Counted from the stretch's first letter, positions 8,485 to 16,393 are shown. The stretch: 32,764 bases of DNA from Promethearchaeota archaeon (GCA_016930515.1 JAFGGO010000082.1:1-32764); one strand, 5' to 3'. The notes: generated by a model from the sequence alone, not told the origin. Translations and numbers: made by a program.

Positions 8485-9090
8485 ATGCGGTATAGACCTT
8501 TATTCGTCGTATTAGACGGAATTGATGGAAGCGGGACATCTACACATAGCACGCTTCTCAAGGGTTACCTTGAATCGAAGGGTTTGAATGTTCATTTGAC
8601 GAGCGAACCTTCGAACGGCGAAATTGGTAAGCTCTTGAGAATATATCTAAAAGACAAGGATATTCCGTCCATAACCGATGCTTTGCTATTTGCCGCAGAT
8701 CGAAGTCTCCATTATTTCGGAGAAATTAAAAAGAAACTCGATGGAGGCCGTTTTGTCATATCAGATCGGTATCTTGAATCCTCAATCGTATATCAATCAC
8801 TTTCCTCTGACGAAATAACCGTTGAATGGGTTAAGGAGATAAACAAACACGTTAAAAAACCCGATATTACAATAATTCTCGATATTGATCCAAAGATTTC
8901 TCTAAAGAGAAAGAATGACCAAGAATTGGAAAAATTTGAAGAAGTTAGTTTTTTAGACAAAGCCAGGCATTTATATCTTTCTCGAGCAAGAGAAGAAGGA
9001 CATTTTGTAATAAATTCAGACGACATAATCGAGTTAGTCCAAGAGAAGATCCAAGATATTGTAAATAAAAAAATTGAAGAATCAATTTAA
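8485..9090 (+). CDS. tmk: thymidylate (dTMP) kinase with an atypical P-loop
   Basis: Predicted to phosphorylate dTMP to dTDP. The ATG at 8485 gives a 201-residue protein of normal length; an upstream in-frame start at 8404 would run into the divergent gene and add a non-homologous tail. Family features are LFVVLDGIDGSG at the N-terminus, the LTSEPSNGEIG segment (the EP of the dTMP site, near residue 41), ALLFAADRSLH (the DR pair near 72), ISDRYLESSIVYQ (the DR motif near 93) and ITIILDIDP (near 130). The oddity is in Walker A: it reads GIDGSGTST, so threonine stands where the invariant lysine is expected. The rest of the motif set is intact, so the gene is probably functional. Confidence 0.9.
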   Translation: MRYRPLFVVLDGIDGSGTSTHSTLLKGYLESKGLNVHLTSEPSNGEIGKLLRIYLKDKDIPSITDALLFAADRSLHYFGEIKKKLDGGRFVISDRYLESSIVYQSLSSDEITVEWVKEINKHVKKPDITIILDIDPKISLKRKNDQELEKFEEVSFLDKARHLYLSRAREEGHFVINSDDIIELVQEKIQDIVNKKIEESI

Positions 9091-9148
9091 TCTAAATTTA
9101 TTGTTGTTTTATTTGATAAAATCAGAGCTTAGATAAAAAGCAACGAAA

Positions 9149-9159
9149 TATATTTAAAA
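9149..9159 (+). promoter_or_regulatory. TATA-like element upstream of the M28 peptidase
   Basis: TATATTTAAAA lies about 52-62 bases before the ATG at 9211. A start site 25 bases downstream would fall near 9180, after the TTG at 9163. This argues for ATG 9211 as the true start. Evidence is motif and spacing only. Confidence 0.45.
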
Positions 9160-9210
9160 TTATTGTTACATGTAATTGTTAAAAGGATATATGAAAACTA
9201 TATAAAACAG

Positions 9211-10467
9211 ATGACAGAAAATTCCAGAGAAAGGAAAACATTCGACAAAGATAGATTGTTTAACCTCGTAAAAATCTTTAGCTTTCCTCGATTATCGGGT
9301 ACTGATGGAGAAGAAAAATCCGTAAAACTATGTGTGAAAGAGTTTAAAAACATTGGTTTTAAAGAAGAAGATCTTGAACAAGAGAAATTTGTATTTTCAG
9401 ATTTTTATTCAACAACCCTCATTCAACTCGTAATGATAATAAGCTTGACATCTTACTTGATCTTGTTGTACCTTGCTTACATATATCCAATCGTCATACT
9501 ATTTGTTTTTGGAGTCATTGCGATCGTTATTATTTTGATAATAAAAGGACTTAGGACTCCAGAAAAGGGTTTTTGGGGAGAATATTTTGGTACATCCCAT
9601 AGTTCCACAAATGTTATCGCAAAAATCCCCGCTTTAGAAAATCCCTCAAAAAATTGCGGACACTTAATTATTTCTGCCCATTTAGATTCAAAATCGCAAT
9701 CTTTCAAAACAGGTTGGAGAATAGTACTATATAGGCTTTTTTTATTCGGGGGAATAATCCTAGGAATTCTATATTTAGTACAACTGTTTTCAGGTATATT
9801 CATTGGTCATCTCGGACGGTTTTCCATATTCTTTCAATTAAGCATTTGGGCGTGTACATTCGTTCTTTTTCTTTCAAATGTCATGCTTTTATTTCTCACA
9901 ACTGGCAATAAGTCTCCTGGAGCCTTGGACAACGCTTCAGGCATGTCCATAGTGTTTGAACTCGCAAGGTACTTTAAAATGTATCCATTAAATAACCTAA
10001 ATTTATGGTTTTGTCAATTTTCGGCAGAAGAATTAGGAACAATGGGATCAAGAATTTTTGTGAATAACCGCGAACATCTCTTTCTAAAAGGAAAAACTTT
10101 TCAAATCAATTTGGATATGATATCATCGGCAAAACACGGAAAAAAAAAGAATAGGGTGCAATACTTAAAATCTTATGGAATATTTCCTCGTAAAGTAATT
10201 TCACCCTTGCTGGGAAGATATTTAGACCAAGCCGCAGCTAAAGAAGGGCTTGAGATTCACGGATTTCACCTATCAACGGGAGCTCATTTGGATTCCGTGC
10301 CATTTCACTTAAGAGGATACGACGCCATAGACATTGCCACGAGAGCTGCCGCAAAATACACCCACAACAAAATTGACACTCCAGACAAGGTCGATCCTGA
10401 AGTATTACTTCGCACTGCCAAGATTGTCAGGAGGGCGGTGTTAACCCTCGACGAGGATTTTGTATAA
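9211..10467 (+). CDS. membrane-anchored M28-family metallopeptidase
   Basis: A zinc aminopeptidase-like protein of 418 residues from the ATG at 9211. M28 metal ligands and catalytic residues are visible: HLD at 157-159, D240 in GALDNASG, the EE pair at 273-274 in SAEELG, D302 in INLDMIS and H385 near the end in KYTHNKID. Membrane segments are present at ~68-112 (two helices) before the catalytic core. Two more hydrophobic stretches (~172-200 and ~205-231) lie between H157 and D240, inside the catalytic domain. The M28 family includes eukaryotic ER and vacuolar membrane members, but an insertion at this place is unusual. The TTG at 9163 is rejected as start because a TATA-like box at 9149-9159 predicts a later transcription start. 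Confidence 0.85.
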   Translation: MTENSRERKTFDKDRLFNLVKIFSFPRLSGTDGEEKSVKLCVKEFKNIGFKEEDLEQEKFVFSDFYSTTLIQLVMIISLTSYLILLYLAYIYPIVILFVFGVIAIVIILIIKGLRTPEKGFWGEYFGTSHSSTNVIAKIPALENPSKNCGHLIISAHLDSKSQSFKTGWRIVLYRLFLFGGIILGILYLVQLFSGIFIGHLGRFSIFFQLSIWACTFVLFLSNVMLLFLTTGNKSPGALDNASGMSIVFELARYFKMYPLNNLNLWFCQFSAEELGTMGSRIFVNNREHLFLKGKTFQINLDMISSAKHGKKKNRVQYLKSYGIFPRKVISPLLGRYLDQAAAKEGLEIHGFHLSTGAHLDSVPFHLRGYDAIDIATRAAAKYTHNKIDTPDKVDPEVLLRTAKIVRRAVLTLDEDFV

Positions 10468-10500
10468 TAAGGTAAATTAAAAAAAATTAGCTTATCAGAT

Positions 10501-11277
10501 CTACATTGTTTGACATATTAAAAATTCCCTAACCTTGTTTTCTAAAACATAAGAGTTTTTTTGACTATAATTAAATAGATAAAACCTGTAATGTTCTGGA
10601 ATTGTAGGTGATATCTTCATTTCATAAGGGGAGGAATGTAGAGGGTTATTTATCCCAAGAATATTTTCGTTCAAACTATTTACGGCAACCCAATGATAAC
10701 CAACATTAAGTGCAACACATGGTGTCAGCTCTCCCTTCTGGTTTTCAAGATGTGCTTTTAATAAGGATATTTTTTTCTTATAATTACCATCATTCGTAGA
10801 AAAATCCTTTGAAGTAAAGTATAATCCGCCCGTGCCATCACGAGATTCTTGTTCTTGTGGAAAAAAACCTCCACCAAATAAATAGAACAAAATTTTGAGA
10901 TCTGCATCAGTTCTCATCGTATTCAAACTTTTTCTCAAGATGGCTTTTGTAATTTTATTATCTTGAGTAAAAGTTTTATTAGAGATTTGGTAATGAACAA
11001 TAGGCATGTAATAATCAACAATCTCGGGATTTTTAAGGCGTAAATAATCGTTCAAGATATTATTGCCTAGCGATTTTAATAATATATAAGTGATTACAAC
11101 CGACCATTTAAACTCGATTCTTGTCTGCTTCATTAAATCAGAGATACTGATATAGATCTCATTCAAGAACTCCTTATACTTCGTATTTTTTTCGGGGTTG
11201 ATCAACATGAGAAAGGTCGAAATGCCACAAGTGACTGAAAGCTGTCTATAAGATGGTAGGTTATACTTTCTTGACAT
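10501..11277 (-). CDS. uncharacterised papain-like cysteine protease candidate (258 aa)
   Basis: No named family is certain. The N-terminus (SYRQLSVTCGISTFLM) has a cysteine, C17, at the start of a helix and a glutamine, Q12, five residues earlier. This is the arrangement of the nucleophile and oxyanion glutamine in papain-fold and C39-like peptidases. Near the C-terminus GYHWVAVNSL supplies H195, followed by ILGINNP, which supplies N210 or N211 as third residue. Between them is a long helical and glycine-rich insert (FYLFGGGFFPQ). There is no signal peptide or membrane segment, so it should be cytoplasmic. It converges with the M28 peptidase gene (33-base gap). A transglutaminase-fold or peptidase-like non-catalytic protein is the alternative. 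Confidence 0.75.
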   Translation of the reverse strand: MSRKYNLPSYRQLSVTCGISTFLMLINPEKNTKYKEFLNEIYISISDLMKQTRIEFKWSVVITYILLKSLGNNILNDYLRLKNPEIVDYYMPIVHYQISNKTFTQDNKITKAILRKSLNTMRTDADLKILFYLFGGGFFPQEQESRDGTGGLYFTSKDFSTNDGNYKKKISLLKAHLENQKGELTPCVALNVGYHWVAVNSLNENILGINNPLHSSPYEMKISPTIPEHYRFYLFNYSQKNSYVLENKVREFLICQTM

Positions 11278-11437
11278 ATTTTAAATCGGAAAACTTTTTT
11301 CATTAATTATATCTCAAGTTAAATTAATACTATTTTTGTTTATAGGTGTTATCCTAAGGAAAAATAAGATTTAATACTTTAACAATTTTCATTACTAATA
11401 TAAACCTGATCTAAATAAGAATAAAAGTGGATTATAA

Positions 11438-12706
11438 ATGGCTCAGACAGTTACTGAAAAGATACTCATGGATCATTCTGAAGAGAAAAAAGCCATCCCT
11501 GGAGATTTCATAGAATGTGAGATTGATACACTAATGGTACACGAACAATTAGGAGGAAGAATTCACAAGGAATTCGAAAAGCTCGGTATTGATCGAGTGT
11601 GGAATCCAGATAAGATCTTTTTCATCTTGGATCACTGGACACCAGCACCAACGATATCTGCGGCTCAAATGCATCAAGACGCCCGAGCATTTGCGAAAAA
11701 ATACCATTTTACTCACAATTATGGCTCACAATTGAACTTGGGCATTTGCCATCAAGTTCTCCCCGAGAAGGGCTTTGCACGACCAGGAGAGCTCATCGTC
11801 GGTTCTGACAGTCACACCACCACATACGGAGCGTTTAATTGCCTTTCAACGGGGATTGGTGCGACGGACGTTTCAGTCGTATTGGCAACTGGTAAATTAT
11901 GGTTCAAGGTACCTGATTCGTATAAAATAAGTTTGAAGGAAAATTTAAACGAATGGGTAATGTCAAAAGACCTGATCTTGCAGATTATTGGTGATCTTTC
12001 CACGAAAGGGGCAATTTACAAGTCTCTCGAATTTCACGGAACAGAATCGCTTTCCATTGATTCGAGGATGACCATTTCAAACATGGTAGTCGAGGCGGGT
12101 GCTAAGTTCGGAATATTCCTACTCGACGAAAGGATGGAAGAATGGGTTCAATCTCACTCGAACCGCCCCTACAAGTGTATAAAACCAGACGAAGATGCTA
12201 TATACGAAAAAACTATTGAATACGACCTTTCAACAATAAAACCACTCGTAGCAAAACCTTCTTCTCCTGGTAATATTGAATCAGCGGAGAATGTTGAGGG
12301 TATCGAAATCGATCAAGCGTTTATTGGAAGTTGCACCAATGGACGAATGGAAGATCTTCGGATTGCTGCTAGAATCGTGAAGGGTCGAAAAGTACATCCT
12401 AACACGAGATTTATAGTTACTCCTGCCTCTACTGAAATTTACTTGCAGGCCCTTAAAGAAGGACTGATCGAAACTTTCGTGAAATCTGGAGCCGTAGTTA
12501 CCCATTCGACCTGTGGAGCGTGCATAGGAGGTCACTTGGGCGTCCTAGCACCAGATGAAACTTGTATAAGTACAACAAATCGTAATTTCACGGGACGTAT
12601 GGGTTCTCCTAAATCGCAAATTTATTTAGCCTCGCCCGCAACAGTTGCTGCATCCGCTTTAACAGGTAAAATAACTGATCCAAGGAGGATAGAAAGTGTT
12701 AGATAA
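11438..12706 (+). CDS. leuC: 3-isopropylmalate dehydratase-family large subunit
   Basis: Aconitase-superfamily large subunit, expected to isomerise 2- to 3-isopropylmalate (leucine synthesis) with a [4Fe-4S] cluster, together with the next gene. The 422-residue product has VGSDSHTTTYGAFN (near residue 120), the first cluster cysteine in IGSCTNGRMEDL (near 288) and the paired cysteines in STCGACIGGHLG (near 350). NFTGRMGSP (near 383) and the C-terminal SPATVAASALTG are also typical. Length fits the archaeal two-subunit type. Because homoaconitase and related dehydratases share all these motifs, the substrate is inferred from the presence of a LeuA-type gene at 18.9-20.5 kb. The 3' end overlaps leuD by 11 bases. 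Confidence 0.88.
   Translation: MAQTVTEKILMDHSEEKKAIPGDFIECEIDTLMVHEQLGGRIHKEFEKLGIDRVWNPDKIFFILDHWTPAPTISAAQMHQDARAFAKKYHFTHNYGSQLNLGICHQVLPEKGFARPGELIVGSDSHTTTYGAFNCLSTGIGATDVSVVLATGKLWFKVPDSYKISLKENLNEWVMSKDLILQIIGDLSTKGAIYKSLEFHGTESLSIDSRMTISNMVVEAGAKFGIFLLDERMEEWVQSHSNRPYKCIKPDEDAIYEKTIEYDLSTIKPLVAKPSSPGNIESAENVEGIEIDQAFIGSCTNGRMEDLRIAARIVKGRKVHPNTRFIVTPASTEIYLQALKEGLIETFVKSGAVVTHSTCGACIGGHLGVLAPDETCISTTNRNFTGRMGSPKSQIYLASPATVAASALTGKITDPRRIESVR
12682..12689 (+). promoter_or_regulatory. ribosome-binding site that fixes the leuD start
   Basis: AAGGAGGA lies within the end of leuC, 6 bases before the GTG at 12696. It is a strong Shine-Dalgarno match and supports the overlapping GTG as the leuD start and translation coupling of the two subunits. 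Confidence 0.75.
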
Positions 12707-13196
12707 AATCGAAGGTCGAATCTATGTGTTAGGAGATGATATAAATACAGACGACATCGTGCCAAGCCACACACTGACGATGAGGGATCCTACCGAAATG
12801 GCTAAATACACACTTGAATTCGTCGATCCCGAATTTGCAGCACAAGCTAAAAACATAAACATAATTTTTGGGGGAGAGGATTTTGGTACAGGGAGCTCTC
12901 GCGAGGAAGCCGTTAATGTGTTTAAAATTCTTGGCATAAAAGCCATTGTTGCTAAATCTTTCGCGAGAATATACTTTCGCAATTTAATAAACAACGGCAT
13001 CCCCGCCATCACTTTAGATTGGGGAATTAACGACTTTAAAAAAGGTGACGAGGTTTTGATATCGCTAAAAACCGGAGTAATAATAAATAAATCTTCTAAC
13101 AAAGAATTTTCGTTTTCGAAATTACCCGCTTTTTTAACAGACATTCTTGAAGAAGGTGGCGTCCTCAATAAATTAAAAAAAAGATTCAATAGTTAA
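12696..13196 (+). CDS. leuD: 3-isopropylmalate dehydratase-family small subunit
   Basis: Swivel-domain partner of the preceding large subunit. The 166-residue protein has VLGDDINTDDIVPS near the N-terminus, then FGGEDFGTGSSREEA (near residue 53), the IVAKSFARIYFRNLINNG segment (near 78) and the closing GGVLNKLKK. It starts at GTG, overlaps leuC by 11 bases and uses a strong ribosome-binding site inside leuC. The substrate-selecting loop after VPS reads HTLTMRDPTEM rather than the common YLRT or YLVYT-type sequence of archaeal isopropylmalate or homoaconitate enzymes. The exact substrate is therefore less certain than the family. Confidence 0.88.
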   Translation: MLDKIEGRIYVLGDDINTDDIVPSHTLTMRDPTEMAKYTLEFVDPEFAAQAKNINIIFGGEDFGTGSSREEAVNVFKILGIKAIVAKSFARIYFRNLINNGIPAITLDWGINDFKKGDEVLISLKTGVIINKSSNKEFSFSKLPAFLTDILEEGGVLNKLKKRFNS

Positions 13197-13202
13197 ATCA
13201 TA

Positions 13203-13352
13203 AATTCAGAATATGTTTTAGAAGGATCAATTCAAGAAACAATGCTTGGTCCTTTATGGGCTCGTGCAGTATATGGTAAAATGTACCCCCACATCCTAAA
13301 GGAAGAAATGGCGATCGAGATCCTTGAAAAAATAAAATTTAAGATAAGCTAA
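13203..13352 (+). pseudogene. N-terminal remnant of a class I SAM methyltransferase (TcmP/leucine carboxyl methyltransferase-like)
   Basis: Directly after leuD, and in the same frame as its stop, an open stretch of 49 codons reads SEYVLEGSIQETMLGPLW and continues with ARAVYGKMYPHILKEEMAIE and ILEKIKFKIS before a stop. There is no credible start codon before it. The segment matches what is known of the first ~50 residues of O-methyltransferases of the TcmP type, which begin with an 'ETxL..LYARA' helix and a 'DPKAxEIIEKIDYDFS' motif. The SAM-binding core that should follow is absent. The assignment is by recognition of this pattern only. Confidence 0.5.
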
Positions 13353-13379
13353 AAAATTATTTCGAAAGATGGTAAAAAA

Positions 13380-13529
13380 ATGGGGAAAGGAAAAGCAGTA
13401 CATTTTCACATCAAAAATCCAAATAAGTCGTTTTTGCAATGGTCAGATAACATCTCCGTGAAGGACTGGTTTCCCTTATGGGAAAGAACAGAAATTGATC
13501 AAAGCTGGAACCAACAAACAAAAAAATGA
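13380..13529 (+). pseudogene. possible C-terminal remnant of the same methyltransferase
   Basis: A 49-codon frame from ATG 13380 to TGA 13527-13529 encodes a segment ending in WSDNISVKDWFPLWERTE. It is rich in tryptophan, which is unusual for a chance frame. It resembles the closing 'W..I.V.D.WP....' part of TcmP-like methyltransferases. It lies 27 bases after the N-terminal remnant, in the same orientation, as expected if an internal deletion removed the core of one gene. It could instead be a small independent protein. The rest of the gap up to the ribosomal operon (13530-13807) shows no convincing gene. Confidence 0.35.
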
Positions 13530-13807
13530 TAAATTTAAACTTGAAGTTAAAGACTTCAAAGATTGTTCTCTTGAAGTTCCAAAAATAAGAAACAAAACGT
13601 TCATATTAATAAAGTATTTTAATTTTGCATCTTTTTCCCTATCACTAAGTTAATACCATTTCTTAAAAACTTAGGACGTCGAAGACGGTTTCAATATAAA
13701 ATGGATATTGAAATGAAGCAGATATCAAGTGCAACTAAAGAATACTACTTCTCCAAAAGTTAAGAATGGTTATTTAACGAAATCTATAAAAAATGAAACG
13801 GATCACA

Positions 13808-14305
13808 ATGAGCGAAAAGAAAATAGAAGTCAAAGCATTAGTAACGGGGGGACAAGCGTCTGGTGGACCTCCGATTGGTCCCGCAGTGGGTCCAACGGGG
13901 ATTAATATTAAAGATGTCGTTGATGTCATTAACGAAAAAACGCAAGTTTTCAAGGGCTTGACAGTTCCCGTCCGTATTTTGTGCGATCCTGAGACAAAAC
14001 AATTTGAAATATTCATAGAAACTCCAAGCACAGCCAGCCTATTGCTCAAAGAACTAGGTGCCGAAATGGGGTCCAAAAGCCCAGGAGAAGAGATACTCGG
14101 CGATTTATCCATGGAACAGATCATGAACGTTGCAAAGGCGAAACGGGATATTTTATTAGAAAAGACTTTTAAATCGTGCGTGAAGACCGTAGTTGGAACC
14201 GCTTTATCCATAGGCGCTACGGTTGAGGGACAAAATCCCAAAGCACTACAAAAAGCCATTGATAACGGACAATTTGACGATGTGATCAAGAAAGGGGAGG
14301 CGTGA
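13808..14305 (+). CDS. rpl11: ribosomal protein uL11
   Basis: Large-subunit stalk-base protein that binds the GTPase-associated region of 23S rRNA. From the ATG at 13808 (MSEKKIEVKAL) it has 165 residues, the usual archaeal length; an ATG at 13793 would add five residues (MKRIT) absent from the family pattern. The N-terminal signature GGQASGGPPIGPAVGPTGIN is complete, and the C-terminal rRNA-binding domain is present (LSMEQIMNVAKAKRD). It is the first gene of the uL11-uL1-P0-P1 operon; the stop overlaps the start region of uL1. A TATA-like TTATTTAA lies about 35-40 bases upstream. Confidence 0.96.
   Translation: MSEKKIEVKALVTGGQASGGPPIGPAVGPTGINIKDVVDVINEKTQVFKGLTVPVRILCDPETKQFEIFIETPSTASLLLKELGAEMGSKSPGEEILGDLSMEQIMNVAKAKRDILLEKTFKSCVKTVVGTALSIGATVEGQNPKALQKAIDNGQFDDVIKKGEA
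14294..14300 (+). promoter_or_regulatory. ribosome-binding site for uL1
   Basis: GGGGAGG at the end of the uL11 gene lies 7 bases before the ATG at 14308 but only 1 base before the in-frame GTG at 14302. The spacing selects the ATG. Confidence 0.7.
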
Positions 14306-14307
14306 TA

Positions 14308-15021
14308 ATGAAACTCGAAGATAGAATGCTAAAACAATCCTTAAACGCCGCAATTGAAAGCTCCGTCCTTAAAAAGGAAGGTAAGAAAGATAAAATCCGA
14401 AAGTTTGACGAATCTATAGATTTCATCATCAATCTCAAGGATATCAACCTCAACGATCCAAAACAACGTATCGAAAAGGAACTTATCTTACCTAACGATA
14501 TTATTACTCAAGACATGCCAAATATTTGCGTTATTGCATCAGATGAAATATTAATGGAAGCTAAGAAGTTGAAAATCGACACGATCGATTCTGAAGGGTT
14601 AATATCACTTAACGGACAAGAGAAAAAAGAAAAAAAAAAGTTTGTTAAGAAATACGACTATTTTATTGTTGAAGACAAGATGATGAGAGATGTCGCTAAA
14701 TATTTAGCCCGTTTTCTAGGTCCGGTAGGTAAAATGCCCAAACCATTTCCTTCTGGATACGGAATCGTTTCTTCCGTTGACGACCTTAACACGGCGATTG
14801 ATAGGTATAAAAAGATCATTCGCGTTTCCGTGAAGAAACATCCAATAGTTCAAGTAAAAATTGGAAAGAAATCAATGGCAAAAGATAAATTATACGCAAA
14901 CATGAAGGCAGTCGTTGATTATATTGCGGATCTCATGCCTCATAAATACAACAACTTCAAGTCAATCTACCTGAAAACTACGATGGGACAACCCGTGAAA
15001 CTAGGAGGTGTTGAAAAGTGA
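14308..15021 (+). CDS. rpl1: ribosomal protein uL1
   Basis: L1 stalk protein of the large subunit; in many organisms it also represses its own mRNA. Starting at ATG 14308 (MKLEDRML) it has 237 residues, normal for archaeal L1. Visible features are the RKFDESIDFIINLKDINLN N-terminal strand-helix, the PKQRIEKELILP segment and the KYDYFIVEDKMM strand. The signature LARFLGPVGKMPKPFP lies near residue 134. It contains a lysine-rich loop (GQEKKEKKKFVKK) near residue 105. The GTG at 14302 is too close to the ribosome-binding site. The stop overlaps the P0 start by 4 bases. Confidence 0.95.
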   Translation: MKLEDRMLKQSLNAAIESSVLKKEGKKDKIRKFDESIDFIINLKDINLNDPKQRIEKELILPNDIITQDMPNICVIASDEILMEAKKLKIDTIDSEGLISLNGQEKKEKKKFVKKYDYFIVEDKMMRDVAKYLARFLGPVGKMPKPFPSGYGIVSSVDDLNTAIDRYKKIIRVSVKKHPIVQVKIGKKSMAKDKLYANMKAVVDYIADLMPHKYNNFKSIYLKTTMGQPVKLGGVEK

Positions 15022-15995
15022 TTAAAAGAACTGAAATCCCTCAATGGAAAATAGACGAGGTTCAAAAATTAGTAGATTTATATAAACAGTACAAGACCAT
15101 TGCAATCGTGAAGATTGCTGGAATTAATGACAAGCAAATTCAGGATGTTAGAAAGAAACTGAGAGGAAAGGCAGTCATTAAGATGTCTAAAAAATCGCTT
15201 CAAACGCGAGCCATTGAGATATTTAAACAAGAATCGAAAAAAACAAATCTCGACGAAATAATCAAAAACATCCCACCTCAATCAAGTGTTGTTTATACTA
15301 ACATGGATATTTTTGACTTGAAAAGAGTATTTATCCAAAACAAATGGATGGTCCCTGCTAAACCAGATGAGATCACCCCCGTGGACATTTGGGTGCCCGA
15401 AGGAGATACAGGTCTTCCAACGGGTCAAGTCATTTCCGAGTTAAACATGACGTTGAAATTACCCACGAGAATTCAAAACGACACTATATGGATTCGCGAA
15501 AATACTCGCACGCACAAGGCTGGAGACCTGGTTACCATAAAACAAGCCTCGGTCTTGAAAAAATTAGGCGTGAATCCCTTAGAGTCCCTTATCAACATTC
15601 ATTTTGCCTGGTCAGACGGCGAAGTCATTCCAGAAGAAGTTCTTTACTTGGACATCGTTGCATTCCAGAAAGACGTACTTTCAGCGTATATGAACGCTCG
15701 AACGATTGCTTTAGAATTAGGAGTTGTTGACGACGATACTCTCGAGCCTTTAATTCAAAGAGCTCACAAAGGAGCTATTGCTCTACTTTTTGAGCTTCCA
15801 ATATTCGAAGAAAGTATGCTAGAGGACTATATTTGTAAAGCCGAAACGAACGCAAATGTTCTTCACGCTAATATTTTTGGAAGTGCAGTTAGTGCAACTT
15901 CCGCATCAAGTACAAGCCAAGAAGAGTCAAAATCTGAAGACCCCGAAAAAGATGACAATGAAGAGTCCGTTGGTATTGGAGGACTATTTGGATAA
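15018..15995 (+). CDS. rplP0: ribosomal stalk protein P0 (uL10)
   Basis: Stalk scaffold that binds the 23S rRNA with uL11 and carries the P1 dimers. The 325-residue product has the archaeal/eukaryotic P0 layout: an rRNA-binding domain at the N-terminus (KTIAIVKIAGINDKQIQ, near residue 26) and an inserted domain in the middle. The helices that bind P1 lie around 220-290, and a flexible serine- and acid-rich tail ends in ESVGIGGLFG. That tail resembles the P1 tail (TGIGSLF), the conserved factor-recruiting end. It starts at GTG 15018 with AGGAGG at 15003-15008 and overlaps uL1 by 4 bases, indicating coupled translation. Confidence 0.95.
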   Translation: MIKRTEIPQWKIDEVQKLVDLYKQYKTIAIVKIAGINDKQIQDVRKKLRGKAVIKMSKKSLQTRAIEIFKQESKKTNLDEIIKNIPPQSSVVYTNMDIFDLKRVFIQNKWMVPAKPDEITPVDIWVPEGDTGLPTGQVISELNMTLKLPTRIQNDTIWIRENTRTHKAGDLVTIKQASVLKKLGVNPLESLINIHFAWSDGEVIPEEVLYLDIVAFQKDVLSAYMNARTIALELGVVDDDTLEPLIQRAHKGAIALLFELPIFEESMLEDYICKAETNANVLHANIFGSAVSATSASSTSQEESKSEDPEKDDNEESVGIGGLFG

Positions 15996-16065
15996 CTAAA
16001 TTAAATTTTTTTAATGATACAAAATACAATAACAAAAAATCAAACAATAAACAGAGGAATGAAAA

Positions 16066-16368
16066 ATGGAAAGTATATACGCAGCTCTCTTGCTTCACAA
16101 GGCTTCGAAAAAAGTAACTGAAGCCAACATCGAAAAAGTCTTAAAAGCCGCCGATGTTAATGTCGACAAGACGCAACTTACCAAGATCGTAGCGGGTTTG
16201 AAAGACAAGAACATCGACGAGATCATTGCTTCCGCCGCCGCAGCACCCATGATGATGGCCCCCGCAGGTGGAGCACCGGCCGCTGCTGCAGCGCCTGAAA
16301 AGAAGGAAGAGAAAAAGAAGAAAGAAGAAGTAGACGAAGAACCCACGGGTATTGGAAGTCTTTTCTAA
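16066..16368 (+). CDS. rpl12: ribosomal stalk protein P1 (L12p)
   Basis: Acidic stalk protein that recruits translation factors and binds P0 as dimers. At 100 residues it matches archaeal P1. It has the N-terminal dimerisation helices (MESIYAALLLHKASKKVTE), an alanine/methionine-rich hinge (APMMMAPAGGAPAAAAAP), a charged KKEEKKKKEE stretch and the C-terminal TGIGSLF. An AGAGGA site lies 8 bases before the ATG. It is separated from P0 by 70 bases, so it may have an additional promoter to raise its level, as stalk proteins need multiple copies. Confidence 0.96.
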   Translation: MESIYAALLLHKASKKVTEANIEKVLKAADVNVDKTQLTKIVAGLKDKNIDEIIASAAAAPMMMAPAGGAPAAAAAPEKKEEKKKKEEVDEEPTGIGSLF

Positions 16369-16372
16369 ATTA

Positions 16373-16393
16373 ATTTTTTTTTATTTTATTTTC
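16373..16393 (+). terminator. T-rich terminator after the stalk operon
   Basis: A run of thymines broken by a few adenines starts 5 bases after the P1 stop codon. Archaeal RNA polymerase terminates on such T tracts without a hairpin. Position after the last gene of the operon supports the call. Confidence 0.5.

Noticed and set aside
8448..8561. N-terminal extension of the 139-residue zinc-ribbon gene up to 8561.
   Set aside because: It would overlap the well-supported start of thymidylate kinase and adds an unconvincing sequence.
9163..9210. TTG start at 9163 for the M28 peptidase.
   Set aside because: The TATA-like box at 9149-9159 would place the transcript start after this codon; ATG 9211 begins the conserved part.
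12281..13189. Antisense frames over leuC (84 codons) and leuD (155 codons).
   Set aside because: They overlap genes with complete family motifs and show no recognisable protein pattern themselves.
13380..13529. Search for an in-frame TGA selenocysteine codon in this fragment and after other TGA-ending genes.
   Set aside because: The sequence after each TGA that I checked has stops soon after or no family-like continuation, so no selenoprotein gene is supported here.
13774..14289. A 171-codon antisense frame over uL11.
   Set aside because: It is a shadow of the ribosomal gene with no motif of its own.
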